50,651 nt of DNA, taken from Candidatus Brevifilum fermentans (GTDB lineage Bacteria; Chloroflexota; Anaerolineae; Anaerolineales; Villigracilaceae). Under the pieces are notes generated by a model. The model was given only the letters and a program-made list of their open reading frames with translations. It made no database searches and had not been told where the DNA came from. A program made the position numbers and the translations under genes. Shown here piece after piece: positions 7,590 to 16,099 of the stretch. Location of the stretch: positions 1 to 50,651 of the forward strand of contig CAMCQT010000021.1 in NCBI GenBank assembly GCA_945877125.1. Direction: 5' to 3'. Numbering within the stretch: the stretch's first letter is position 1; every line of letters begins with the position of its first letter.

Positions 7590-8750
7590 TTAGTGATTTC
7601 CCCCGCCATTGCCGTTTCCACCACCGCCGCCGTTACCCTTGCCAGACCAAAGCGGTTGACCCGTTGTGGCGTCGCGGAAGGAATAGACCTGTGCGGTTGA
7701 ATCTAGTGTGACGGTGACTGCGCTGTACACGCCCTGATCACCAGGGAAACCGTAGACTGTGACGCCTTCGCCAACTGCGGGGGCAAATCCGATGGACTGA
7801 CTGTAGCGTGAGTTGCCGAGCTGGACATAGAACGCGGAGCCGTCGTCGAGGGTCAGGCTCAGTCCCATTTGATCGAAGCTGACCACTGTGCCGTGGATGG
7901 TGGTCGCGGCTGTCAAATCAGCTTGCGCCACACCGCCCGTAGCAGATGCCTGCCCAGCGCCTTGTCCGCCTTGACCCTGTCCACCCTGACCTTGTCCACC
8001 AGTTCCCTGTCCGCCACCTTGACCCTGTCCATTGCCAGCACTGGAGATGATGGTCTGATATTGTTCAGCGGTCAAATATTGCGGCACATAAGTTTCGCCT
8101 GTTTGGGTGAGCAAAGTGCCCGTGAAAGCTTTCAAGTGGCTGTATGAACCGTTCATCAAATTGGTATAAGCCTGTTGAATATCGGCATTGTCGGTCTCAG
8201 CCATGCGGGTTTGCAAATCGCGGATGTCAATTTCTTCGATGGCTGCGCCGACTTTCAAAGCGTCTGCGAGGGAGAGATTGCCCTGCGCGACCAGTTGAGT
8301 GTACAAAGCCTGGAGATCAGGGTTGGTGAATTTTCCAGCTTCAGCCAGCGCGGAGTCGGTCAGCGCGTAGCGATCCAAGAGAACTTTGATCTCGTCCATG
8401 TGCATCTGTTCACTAGATGCGATATTTGAGAAAGTCTGTTGTCCCCAAGTTGTGTAAAGTGCGTTGTACACATCGCGGGCGAGTTTTTCTTCTTCGCGCA
8501 TGAAAAGCAGCGCGGCGGCTTCGTCGGCGCTCAGGTCAGAAGCGGGGATGTCTAACACCGATGTGCCAGTTCCTGTTCCAGTTCCGCTGCCATTGCCGCC
8601 GTTCCCATTTCCATTGGATGTGGTCTGTGACTGCGTGGAGAAGATGTTTGTGCCAGGCGCGGCAAACGCGGTATAAACGCTTGCTCCGATGGCGATGACG
8701 ATGACTGCGGCGAGAATTCCCGCTAGGAGTGTTTTTAGTGTTTTGAACAT
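7590..8750 (-). CDS. Exported DUF2202 ferritin-like protein with C-terminal LGNSRY domain
   Basis: A 386-residue exported protein. The signal/anchor is LLAGILAAVIVIAIGASVYTAFA. Residues ~70-245 form a DUF2202 four-helix ferritin-like domain (LLFMREEEKLARDVYNALY, SEQMHMDEIKVLL, AAIEEIDIRDL, SYSHLKAFTGTL); the Glu and His residues in these helices are likely metal ligands. A glycine/glutamine-rich linker follows, then the beta domain also found at 6188-6619 (FYVQLGNSRYSQSIGFAP). The C-terminus is a Gly/Asn tail. ATG 8750 has AGAGG upstream. DUF2202 function is not established; a di-metal oxidase or metal-binding role outside the membrane is inference. It heads the minus-strand redox group. Confidence 0.87.
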   Translation of the reverse strand: MFKTLKTLLAGILAAVIVIAIGASVYTAFAAPGTNIFSTQSQTTSNGNGNGGNGSGTGTGTGTSVLDIPASDLSADEAAALLFMREEEKLARDVYNALYTTWGQQTFSNIASSEQMHMDEIKVLLDRYALTDSALAEAGKFTNPDLQALYTQLVAQGNLSLADALKVGAAIEEIDIRDLQTRMAETDNADIQQAYTNLMNGSYSHLKAFTGTLLTQTGETYVPQYLTAEQYQTIISSAGNGQGQGGGQGTGGQGQGGQGQGGQGAGQASATGGVAQADLTAATTIHGTVVSFDQMGLSLTLDDGSAFYVQLGNSRYSQSIGFAPAVGEGVTVYGFPGDQGVYSAVTVTLDSTAQVYSFRDATTGQPLWSGKGNGGGGGNGNGGGNH

Positions 8751-9033
8751 GATTTACCTCTTTTGGTTAATTGGTTATTTTTAGGTTTGATGGCTGCCTT
8801 TTGTCTGCAACCTTGCCCCTATGATATAACTCAATTGTAAAGATTGATTAAATATACAGATAAGGTTGTGCAAAATTTGTAACGCTCTGTCCTTTATCAA
8901 TTCTTTACACTTTCTTTTTGAAGGCAATAATTTGAGTTGATAAAAATGGAAAATATTTTACGGAGTTCGGAAGTTCTACTTCCGAACGGCAAAAGCAGAG
9001 CTTTTGCACTCCAACAAACATTCAGGAGAATCC
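8751..9033. promoter_or_regulatory. Divergent intergenic region between redox operons
   Basis: AT-rich region between the start codons of the DUF2202 gene (minus) and cytochrome b (plus). It must hold both promoters. TTTACA (8905-8910) with ATAATT 17 bases further on is a weak candidate for the plus strand. The repeat at 8962-9012 lies between that site and the cytochrome b start, so the transcript would carry the hairpins in its leader. Confidence 0.35.
8962..9012. repeat. Dispersed double-palindrome repeat, copy 2
   Basis: Near-identical to 7535-7586: GGAGTTCGGAAG...CTTCCGAA then GCAAAAG..CTTTTGCACTCC. It ends 21 bases before the cytochrome b start codon. Confidence 0.85.
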
Positions 9034-10440
9034 ATGACAGAAGAAACACCCACACCCGAAAAAGAAGACTCCATGCTTGACCGAATGCGCGAGCGACTCG
9101 TCCCCGATGCAATGCCAGTGGATGACCGCGGACGGATGCGCATGGTCGTGGATAGTCTCGTCCTGCATTTACATCCGCCAAAGGTCATCGCCTCTACCAT
9201 GAACTGGACTCACAGTTGGGGTTTAGGCGGGCTTTCCGCTTTGCTGATGGCAGTACTTGGATTAACAGGCGTCATCCTGCAAAACAATTACACGCCCGCC
9301 CCACCGCAAGCCTACCTCGATATTCTCGAAATCAACTCCAACGTCTGGTTCGGCGAACTCGTCCGCAACCTGCATCATTGGAGCGCGAACCTGCTCATCA
9401 TCGTGGCGGTGCTTCATCTTATCCGCGTCTTTGCCACGGGCGCGTATCGTCCGCCGCGCGAACTGAACTGGTTGATCGGTGTCGCCATGCTTTTGCTGAT
9501 CGTAGCCGCCAACTTCACGGGCTATCTTCTGCCCTGGGATCAACTTGCCTTCTGGGCGATCACCGTCGGCACCAGCATCATCAACTACGTGCCGCTGATC
9601 GGCAATTGGCTCGGTCAACTGATTCTCGGCGGACCCGAAGTCGGCGCGAACACCCTGCTCAACTTTTATTCCATGCACATCTCGCTCATCCCGTTGATGA
9701 TCTTCGGGCTGATGATGTACCACTTTTGGCGCGTCCGCAAAGACGGCGGATTGACTCAACCTAAAAAATTGGATGAAGTGGAGCCGCCAAAGGTTGAGCG
9801 CGTGACAACCATTCCGCATCTCCTGCGCCGTGAGCTGGTCTTTGCGCTGGGAGCATTTGCCCTGCTGTTGGTTTTCGCCATGCTCGTCCCCGCCCCGCTC
9901 GAAGGCATCGCCAACCCCGACGTATCCCCAAATCCCGCCAAAGCGCCGTGGTACTTCATGGGCTTGCAGGAATTATTGCTGCACTTCCACCCGCTGGTCG
10001 GCGCCATCATCCTGCCGAGTCTGGCAATCCTTGGAATTTTCCTCCTGCCATTTTTTGACATCAACCTCAACAGCGTGGGGATTTATTTCCGCTCGCACCG
10101 CGGACGTTCGCTGACAGTCCTCGCCATCGGCATGGCGCTCATCCTCACCCCCATCTGGGTATTGCTCGACGAGTTTGTCCTCAACTGGAGCCTTTGGCTT
10201 CCCACCTGGGACACGCTGCTTTCCAACGGGCTGATTCCGCTGGCAATCATCCTCATCCCCATCATCCTGCTCGACGAATGGACTGTCAAATTCTTCCACG
10301 CCGACACCGAAGAGCGCGTGCTGTTCGTCGCCACCTTCCTCTTCACCGCCTTTGTCGTATTAACCATCGTCGGCATCTTCTTCCGCGGACCTGGCATGGC
10401 GCTCTACTGGGCGTGGAATATGCCGATTGCAAGTCATTAG
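9034..10440 (+). CDS. Cytochrome b of a bc/b6f-type complex (b6 and subunit IV fused)
   Basis: A 468-residue membrane protein and the quinol-oxidising core of a bc-type complex. Haem-ligand histidines are visible in LHHWSANLLIIVAVLHLIR (helix B) and YSMHISLIPLMIFGLMMYH (helix D). The C-terminal half corresponds to subunit IV; its Qo-site loop reads KAPWYFMGLQELLLHFHP, with Ala-Pro in place of the usual Pro-Glu before WY, so the catalytic glutamate of PEWY is missing at that place. ATG 9034 has CAGGAG 6 bases upstream; an earlier ATG lies within the repeat. It is followed by Rieske and cytochrome c genes on the same strand, giving a complete electron path from quinol to periplasmic haem. Confidence 0.94.
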   Translation: MTEETPTPEKEDSMLDRMRERLVPDAMPVDDRGRMRMVVDSLVLHLHPPKVIASTMNWTHSWGLGGLSALLMAVLGLTGVILQNNYTPAPPQAYLDILEINSNVWFGELVRNLHHWSANLLIIVAVLHLIRVFATGAYRPPRELNWLIGVAMLLLIVAANFTGYLLPWDQLAFWAITVGTSIINYVPLIGNWLGQLILGGPEVGANTLLNFYSMHISLIPLMIFGLMMYHFWRVRKDGGLTQPKKLDEVEPPKVERVTTIPHLLRRELVFALGAFALLLVFAMLVPAPLEGIANPDVSPNPAKAPWYFMGLQELLLHFHPLVGAIILPSLAILGIFLLPFFDINLNSVGIYFRSHRGRSLTVLAIGMALILTPIWVLLDEFVLNWSLWLPTWDTLLSNGLIPLAIILIPIILLDEWTVKFFHADTEERVLFVATFLFTAFVVLTIVGIFFRGPGMALYWAWNMPIASH

Positions 10441-10510
10441 GTGATTAGTGAATAGGGATTAGTGAATAGTCCCAACCATTCATCCTTCATCCTTTTATCA
10501 GGAACCAACC

Positions 10511-10999
10511 ATGTCTGAAACCCCTCCCATCCCCCCCTCCCGCCGCGACTTTCTCAAAATTGCCTGGGCATTCTTCGGCGGACTTGCCCTGCTCGAAACC
10601 ACAGGCATCTTCATCGCCTATTTACAGCCGCGCCTGACCGAAGGCGAATTCGGCTCGATCATCAACGCGGGTCTCGTGGACGATTTTCCGCTCAACTCGG
10701 TCACGCATATTTCCAACGGGCGTTTTTACATCGTGCGCCTCGGCGATGGCGGCGTGCTGGCTGTTTATCACCGTTGCACGCATCTCGGCTGCACCGTCCC
10801 CTGGGACGCCACCGCGCAGAAATTTATCTGCCCCTGCCACAACTCGCAGTTTGATCAGCAAGGCGCGGTTGAAAATCCGCCCGCCCCGCGCCCGCTGGAT
10901 TTATTCGGCGTCAGCATCAAAGACGGTCAAATCAACGTGGACACTGGCAATCTGATCGAACGCCAAACTTTTGAAACCGCACAGGTTGTTTATCCATAA
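10511..10999 (+). CDS. Rieske 2Fe-2S protein
   Basis: A 162-residue Rieske protein that takes one electron from quinol at the Qo site of the cytochrome b encoded just upstream. It begins with a Tat-like segment (SRRDFLKIAWAFFGGLALLE) serving as membrane anchor. Cluster-binding motifs are CTHLGC and CPCHNSQFD; the two His and two Cys ligands are present and the Cys pair for the disulphide is complete. ATG 10511 follows TCAGGA. The stop lies 3 bases before a palindromic repeat that separates it from the cytochrome c gene. Confidence 0.95.
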   Translation: MSETPPIPPSRRDFLKIAWAFFGGLALLETTGIFIAYLQPRLTEGEFGSIINAGLVDDFPLNSVTHISNGRFYIVRLGDGGVLAVYHRCTHLGCTVPWDATAQKFICPCHNSQFDQQGAVENPPAPRPLDLFGVSIKDGQINVDTGNLIERQTFETAQVVYP

Positions 11000-11002
11000 A
11001 TG

Positions 11003-11100
11003 ATGTCATTGCGAGGAGGGCGCTCTTCCCGACGAAGCAATCTCCTCGCACATATCAAGATTGCTTCGGGCAAAGAACAAGAGCGCCCTCGCAATGACAT
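11003..11100. repeat. 98-bp palindromic repeat (ATGTCATTGCGAGG family), copy 1
   Basis: Ends are ATGTCATTGCGAGG and CCTCGCAATGACAT (an inner base differs), with inner arms CGAAGCAATCT and AGATTGCTTCG. A second copy is at 34856-34954. It is inserted between the Rieske stop and the cytochrome c gene and supplies the ATG at 11099 that falsely extends the next frame. Confidence 0.88.
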
Positions 11101-11116
11101 GAAACAAGGAATTCCC

Positions 11117-12475
11117 ATGAACCTCCCTCAAAACCGCACCCGTCTCTTTGAAGTTTTAGCTGGCTTGCTGGCGACCCAACTGATCGTCTTCGGGCTTGGC
11201 TTTTACATGCTCCACGAACCCGTCCGCATTGCCGAGTCACAGACTCAAATTTTGCACACCCAACTCGATGACGCCATGACGCTTTACGCCCAAAACTGCT
11301 CAGTCTGTCACGGGCTTTCGGGCGAAGGCATCGGCGCGACGCCCGCGCTGAACAATCCCGCCCTGCAAACCATGGCATACGACGACCTGACAAAAACCAT
11401 CGCGCGCGGACGTTTCAACACCGCCATGCCCGCCTGGAGCAGGGAAGACGGCGGTGCGCTCAGCGATTATCAAATTTCGGAACTGGTTGGATTAGTCCAA
11501 TCGGGCGATTGGAACGAAACCCGCGACCGAGTCGTCAACCTGGGACTTGCCCCGCTCGTCCCGTTCACCACCGAACCCGATCCTGCTCTACTCGCCGAGG
11601 TAGCGAATCTACCCGACGGCGCGACCCTGCAAACCGCGGTCACACTCTTCGCCGCCAACTGCGTCGCCTGCCACGGAGCCGATGGACTCGGCACAGGCAT
11701 CGCCCCCGCCTTGAACGATCTGCTCGTGCGCGAGAAAACCGCCGACGAACTGACTCGCACCGTCACATTTGGCAGCGCTGGCACGCTCATGGCGGGCTGG
11801 AGCAACGTGCTGACCCCCGAAGAAATTAATGCGCTCGTGACCCTTGTTCAGCGCTGGGATGAAGTTCCCGCTGGCATTTTGCCCGCGCCGAATGTTCCCA
11901 TCGCCACCACCGAAGAAAGCATCGCGCTGGGCGGGCAACTCTTTTCACAAAATTGCTCACGCTGTCACGGTCCCGAAGGACAGGGAACACAACGCGCACC
12001 CGCGCTCAACGTCAAAGCCTTCCTGACCGACACCGGCGATCTTGCCATTCAGCAGATCGTCACCAACGGCGTGCCTGGAACCGCCATGCCCGTTTGGGGT
12101 GACCGCATGACCGAAGCGGAAATTCAAGCCATCGTCGGCTTCATCCGCCAATGGGAGGCGAATGCTCCCGAAGTGGCAGTCCCAGCCAAAGGCGGCGGAG
12201 GCGGTCCGCCGTGGATGAGAAATAATAATACAACCGCCACCACATCCAATTCCACCACCCAACAATCCACTGGTCAGGGAACTCAGTCTGGGACAGGACA
12301 AGGACAAGGACAGGGACAGGGGCAGTCCCAGCAAACAACAACCGCCTGGTGGCAAACCTTCGACTGGAGCATCCTCTTGCTGATCTTTGGCGTATTGTCC
12401 ATTTCGTTCACGTTGATCTTCATGGGATTCGAATCTCTACAGCGCAGACCGAAAACCAAGCCCCCTGAAAAATAA
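11117..12475 (+). CDS. Membrane-anchored triheme cytochrome c
   Basis: A 452-residue exported protein. It has an N-terminal membrane segment (LLATQLIVFGLGFYML), then three mono-haem cytochrome c domains with CSVCHG, CVACHG and CSRCHG, each followed by a G..PALN and a methionine-bearing segment (NTAMPAWS, LMAGWS, TAMPVWG) that supplies the sixth ligand in at least two domains. A Thr/Gly/Gln-rich linker and a second membrane helix (WSILLLIFGVLSISFTLIF) end the protein. ATG 11117 is chosen because AAGGA lies 8 bases upstream; earlier in-frame ATGs belong to the palindromic repeat. It is the probable electron acceptor for the cytochrome b/Rieske pair, forming a bc-like complex with a triheme c subunit. 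Confidence 0.93.
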   Translation: MNLPQNRTRLFEVLAGLLATQLIVFGLGFYMLHEPVRIAESQTQILHTQLDDAMTLYAQNCSVCHGLSGEGIGATPALNNPALQTMAYDDLTKTIARGRFNTAMPAWSREDGGALSDYQISELVGLVQSGDWNETRDRVVNLGLAPLVPFTTEPDPALLAEVANLPDGATLQTAVTLFAANCVACHGADGLGTGIAPALNDLLVREKTADELTRTVTFGSAGTLMAGWSNVLTPEEINALVTLVQRWDEVPAGILPAPNVPIATTEESIALGGQLFSQNCSRCHGPEGQGTQRAPALNVKAFLTDTGDLAIQQIVTNGVPGTAMPVWGDRMTEAEIQAIVGFIRQWEANAPEVAVPAKGGGGGPPWMRNNNTTATTSNSTTQQSTGQGTQSGTGQGQGQGQGQSQQTTTAWWQTFDWSILLLIFGVLSISFTLIFMGFESLQRRPKTKPPEK

Positions 12476-12500
12476 TCGAAACGTCATTTTCAAAACTCCG

Positions 12501-12525
12501 AACCCGCAAAGGCTCGGGTTTTTTT
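12501..12525 (+). terminator. Rho-independent terminator after the cytochrome operon
   Basis: AACCCG pairs with CGGGTT around an 8-base loop, followed by a T-run (12519-12525). Confidence 0.75.
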
Positions 12526-12611
12526 CTTTACACGGTCTTCACAATAGCGTCATGTTTTCTTTACGGCTGTCCAGTAAATTTGACCCACAACAAACATTTC
12601 AGGAGTCCATC

Positions 12612-13883
12612 ATGCAGAAAACATTTTTACAAAAAATATCCCGCAAGACCACCATCACCGCGCTCGTCGTGGTGGTGGCTGTCGTTGCTGCAGTTGCATT
12701 TTTTGCGAACCCCGTCCCAAGCGAATCCGCCGAAACACCCGCCTTGCAGACAGCCAAAGTCCGCACGGGTGATCTGGTTGTCACCGCCAGCGGAGCAGGC
12801 ACAGTCGTTCCCTCCGCACAACTTGACCTTAGCTTCCGCACCTCTGGCGTGCTGACCGAATTAAACGTCGCCGTCGGCGACTCGGTGCAGACCGCGCAAG
12901 TGTTGGCAAGGCTCGAAGAGAACATCCAAGCCGAAGCAGATTTCCAGGCGCTGTTCACTGCGGAGGGGATCACCGAGGCAAAATTGGCTCTTGTCAACGC
13001 TGAAGAAGCGCTGGTGACCGCGCAAAACGATGTGATTTATTTGATTGGTTCAGATTGTTGGTACTGGCAGGAGCAATTGGAAAAGCCCGACACAACGCAA
13101 GCCGAAAAAGATTTGGCGCGCACCCGATTGGATTATTTTATGAGTTTGCGCTACATAGATGAATCAGATATTGCGCTCGCACACGCCAATCTTGAATCGG
13201 CACGCGTGGCTTTGCAGGATGCCCAAGCCGCACTCGAAATTGTCCAGACGGGACCCGATGCACTAAACGCGCCCATCGCCGCGCTGGGAACTGAGATGGC
13301 GAAACTGGAACAGGCTCGGCTGTTGGTGGAAAGCACCCGCCTGACCGCCCCCTTCGATGGCACAGTGACTTCCCTGAGTGCAGTTGCTGGACAAACGGTG
13401 GGCACGACCTCGATCATGACCATCGCCACAACCGAAAAATTATTGGTACGTTTTTATCTCGATGAAACCGATCTGGATAAAGTGAAAGTTGGCAACCGCG
13501 TCACCTTCATGTTTGACGCCTATCAAAATCAACCCGTGGATGGTGAAGTAGTCACCGTGGAGCCGACTCTGCAAGTTATAGACGGCACGCCCGTGATCGT
13601 CGTCTGGGCATCCCTGCCCACTGAAACAGATTTCAGCCTCATATCTGGCATGACCGTGGATGCCGAAGTCATCGCGGGAGAATCGCTCAAGACTCTCATC
13701 GTCCCTGTGCAGGCATTGCGTGAATTGGCTCCAGACTCCTACGCCGTCTTTATCGTTGATGCAAATGGACAATTGGTAATGACCCCCGTTACGGTTGGCT
13801 TGCGTGACTTTGCCAATGCCGAAATTTTGAGCGGCGTAAAAATTGGCGATGTAGTCAGCACAGGCACAGTAGAAACGAAATAG
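12612..13883 (+). CDS. Periplasmic adaptor subunit, HlyD/MacA family
   Basis: A 423-residue membrane-fusion protein. It has an N-terminal anchor (TITALVVVVAVVAAVAFF), a first half-lipoyl segment (VRTGDLVVTASGAGTVVPSA, then VLTELNVAVGDSVQTAQVLA), a coiled-coil hairpin (~residues 115-225), the second half-lipoyl (LTAPFDGTVTSLSAVAGQTV) and a beta-barrel and membrane-proximal region. It links an ABC exporter to its substrate or partner outside the membrane. ATG 12612 has CAGGAG 7 bases upstream. The ATPase and permease genes follow on the same strand. In a single-membrane organism it cannot reach an outer-membrane channel, so the operon's lipoproteins are candidate partners. Confidence 0.9.
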   Translation: MQKTFLQKISRKTTITALVVVVAVVAAVAFFANPVPSESAETPALQTAKVRTGDLVVTASGAGTVVPSAQLDLSFRTSGVLTELNVAVGDSVQTAQVLARLEENIQAEADFQALFTAEGITEAKLALVNAEEALVTAQNDVIYLIGSDCWYWQEQLEKPDTTQAEKDLARTRLDYFMSLRYIDESDIALAHANLESARVALQDAQAALEIVQTGPDALNAPIAALGTEMAKLEQARLLVESTRLTAPFDGTVTSLSAVAGQTVGTTSIMTIATTEKLLVRFYLDETDLDKVKVGNRVTFMFDAYQNQPVDGEVVTVEPTLQVIDGTPVIVVWASLPTETDFSLISGMTVDAEVIAGESLKTLIVPVQALRELAPDSYAVFIVDANGQLVMTPVTVGLRDFANAEILSGVKIGDVVSTGTVETK

Positions 13884-13938
13884 TAATTGGAGATTGGTAA
13901 TTGGCAAGTTGTAATTACCAATCTCCAATCTCTAATTA
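13884..13938. repeat. Palindromic repeat (TAATTGGAGATTGG family)
   Basis: ATTGGAGATTGGTAATT (from 13886) is repeated in inverse at 13913-13929 around a 10-base loop. The element starts at the base after the adaptor gene's stop codon. Translated across, it gives the spurious N-terminal extension of the ATPase frame. Confidence 0.85.
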
Positions 13939-13954
13939 CCCAAAAGGTATTTTG

Positions 13955-14677
13955 ATGAACAATACTCTAATTGAAATTACAGGCATGACAAAAATATATG
14001 GCGAGGATGAAGCGACTGTCTCCGCGCTGGCAGGGGTCAACGTGGATGTCTCGCGCGGTGAGTTTGTCGCCATCATGGGACCTTCGGGTTCGGGCAAGTC
14101 CACGCTGATGAATATTCTCGGCTGTCTCGACCGCCCCACTGACGGCGCGTACATTCTCGACGGGCGCAATGTGAGCCAGATGAGCAAGGATGAACTGGCT
14201 GAAATCCGCAACGAAAAACTGGGATTTATTTTTCAGTCCTTCAACTTGCTGCCACGTTTGAGTGCGCTTGCCAATGTGATGCTTCCCATGCTCTATAACA
14301 ATGAAGACATCAGTGACGCAGAGTCAGAAGCTCGCGCGATTGCATCGCTTGAAGCCGTCGGCTTGGGCGGACGCCTGCACCATCGTCCTAATCAACTTTC
14401 AGGCGGACAGCAGCAGCGGGTTGCCATCGCACGCGCATTGGTCAATCAACCGCCATTGATTCTGGCAGATGAACCCACGGGCAACCTCGATTCAAAATCG
14501 AGCGTTGAAATTATGGACATTCTGCACGGCTTGCACAAGAACGGCGCAACCATCGTCATGGTCACGCACGAGCCAGATATTGCCGAACACGCTCAACGCG
14601 TCATCTGCGTCAAAGACGGACTGATTCTTTCCGACGGGCGCGGTGGTTCCAACCCCTGCCTGGAGAAAAGGCATTAA
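13955..14677 (+). CDS. ABC transporter ATPase, MacB/LolD type
   Basis: A 240-residue ATP-binding subunit. Walker A is GPSGSGKST, the signature is [15 protein letters not shown], Walker B is [12 protein letters not shown] and the switch histidine is in VTHEPDIA. The Q-loop is [14 protein letters not shown]. These features place it in the MacB/LolD/FtsE branch. ATG 13955 ([16 protein letters not shown]) is taken as the start; the longer frame runs into the palindromic repeat. It energises the permease encoded next and acts with the adaptor upstream. Confidence 0.95.
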   Translation: MNNTLIEITGMTKIYGEDEATVSALAGVNVDVSRGEFVAIMGPSGSGKSTLMNILGCLDRPTDGAYILDGRNVSQMSKDELAEIRNEKLGFIFQSFNLLPRLSALANVMLPMLYNNEDISDAESEARAIASLEAVGLGGRLHHRPNQLSGGQQQRVAIARALVNQPPLILADEPTGNLDSKSSVEIMDILHGLHKNGATIVMVTHEPDIAEHAQRVICVKDGLILSDGRGGSNPCLEKRH

Positions 14678-14774
14678 CCACAAAGGAGACGAAGGGTCAC
14701 GACACTTGCGCCGCGCGCCAGTGCGGTGAGGAAACCTCAAAACACCTTTGTGTACCGTTGTGACCCTTCGTGGT
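14677..14774. repeat. Imperfect palindromic repeat (CACAAAGGAGACGAAGGG family)
   Basis: The left arm ACGAAGGGTCAC lies within 14677-14700 and the right arm GTGACCCTTCGTGGT at 14760-14774. The element begins on the stop codon of the ATPase gene. It is related to the repeat at 48450-48528. Confidence 0.75.
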
Positions 14775-14805
14775 GAAAAAATTTTTCTTTGAAAATGGAT
14801 AACCT

Positions 14806-16017
14806 ATGAAACTCAAAAAAATATTTCGCACAGCTTGGGAAGGCTTGATGCTCAACAAAGTCCGCTCGTTTCTGACGACGCTGGGAGTCATCATCGGCGT
14901 GGCTTCGGTCATCGTTATGCTGGCAGTCAGCGCAGGAGCCGAAGCCTCCATCGCGGAACAGATCAACGCACTCGGCGCAAACTTGATTATCGTCTCGCCC
15001 ATGCGCGGCATTCCTGGCGCGGGGCGCACCCTGCTAATTGACGACGCCTACGCAATCGCCGAACAAGTAGTCGGCGTGGATGGAATATCCGCTGAACAAT
15101 CACCTGCCGCACAAAATGTCCGCGCGGGCGGCGTGACTCTCGAAGCCATCCCCGTCATCGGCACCACCGCAGATTTTCCGCCCGTGCGGGATTACGCCGT
15201 CGCCGAAGGTCGCTATTTCACCGCCGACGAAGATGACCGCAAGGCAAAAGTTGTCATTCTCGGCTCAGGCATCGCCACAGATTTATTCGGCACAGAAAGC
15301 GCCATCGGGCAAACCGTCACCGTTGACTCGACCAAACTGACCGTCATCGGCGTGATGGAACCCAAAGGCATCGTGGCAGACATTGATTACGACGGACGCG
15401 TTTATCTTCCGATCAATCTCCTGTTCCAAAAATTCATGACCGCCTCGCCGATGGGCACAGACGCCGTCCGCACGATCTATCTCAAGTCAGAAAGTCAGGA
15501 ACAGATCGACAGCGTCATCGCGCAGACCACGGCAATCCTTGCCGAGCGTCACGATGTTGACCCCGCCAAGCCTGACTTCACCGTGCAAACCCAGCAAGAC
15601 ATCATCGCCACACAAGAAGCCACCACTGCCGCCTTTCGTGATCTACTGGCTTGGGTCGCCGCCATCTCACTGCTCGTCGGCGGCATCGGCATCATGAACA
15701 TCATGCTGGTCAGCGTCACCGAACGCACGCGCGAGATCGGTCTGCGTCAGGCACTCGGCGCAAAAGCATCCACTGTCCTGATGCAATTCCTGATCGAAGC
15801 CATCATCCTCAGTCTCGCAGGCGGCTTGGTCGGCGTGATCCTCGGTGTCGGCGGCTCGTATCTATTCAACATGTTTGGCACCATGCGCACCGAAATCGTC
15901 CCCATGTCCATCCCGCTCGCATTCGGCGCGGCAACCATCGTCGGCATTTTCTTCGGCTACTATCCCGCCACGCAAGCCGCAAAACTTGACCCGATTGAAG
16001 CGTTGCGGCGGGAATAA
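14806..16017 (+). CDS. ABC transporter permease, MacB/FtsX type
   Basis: A 403-residue permease with one membrane helix near the N-terminus (FLTTLGVIIGVASVIVMLAV), a large extracytoplasmic MacB_PCD domain (residues ~45-265) and three C-terminal helices. The family hallmark is NIMLVSVTERTREIGLRQAL after the second helix. MacB-type permeases work by mechanotransmission, moving substrates that are already outside the membrane. It is downstream of its adaptor and ATPase and upstream of three lipoproteins, so those lipoproteins are likely components or clients. No ribosome site stronger than ATGGATAACCT is seen before ATG 14806. Confidence 0.93.
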   Translation: MKLKKIFRTAWEGLMLNKVRSFLTTLGVIIGVASVIVMLAVSAGAEASIAEQINALGANLIIVSPMRGIPGAGRTLLIDDAYAIAEQVVGVDGISAEQSPAAQNVRAGGVTLEAIPVIGTTADFPPVRDYAVAEGRYFTADEDDRKAKVVILGSGIATDLFGTESAIGQTVTVDSTKLTVIGVMEPKGIVADIDYDGRVYLPINLLFQKFMTASPMGTDAVRTIYLKSESQEQIDSVIAQTTAILAERHDVDPAKPDFTVQTQQDIIATQEATTAAFRDLLAWVAAISLLVGGIGIMNIMLVSVTERTREIGLRQALGAKASTVLMQFLIEAIILSLAGGLVGVILGVGGSYLFNMFGTMRTEIVPMSIPLAFGAATIVGIFFGYYPATQAAKLDPIEALRRE

Positions 16018-16099
16018 AAAATGTAACGTGTTGCGTGTTGCGTAAAAATAGAACACGCAAACTAAATTTTCATACTATCAATCAAAAGGATTTTTCAAA

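Noticed and set aside
11000-11116. Cytochrome c start at 11000
   Set aside because: The extra codons are translated palindromic repeat; ATG 11117 has a ribosome site and starts a proper membrane signal.
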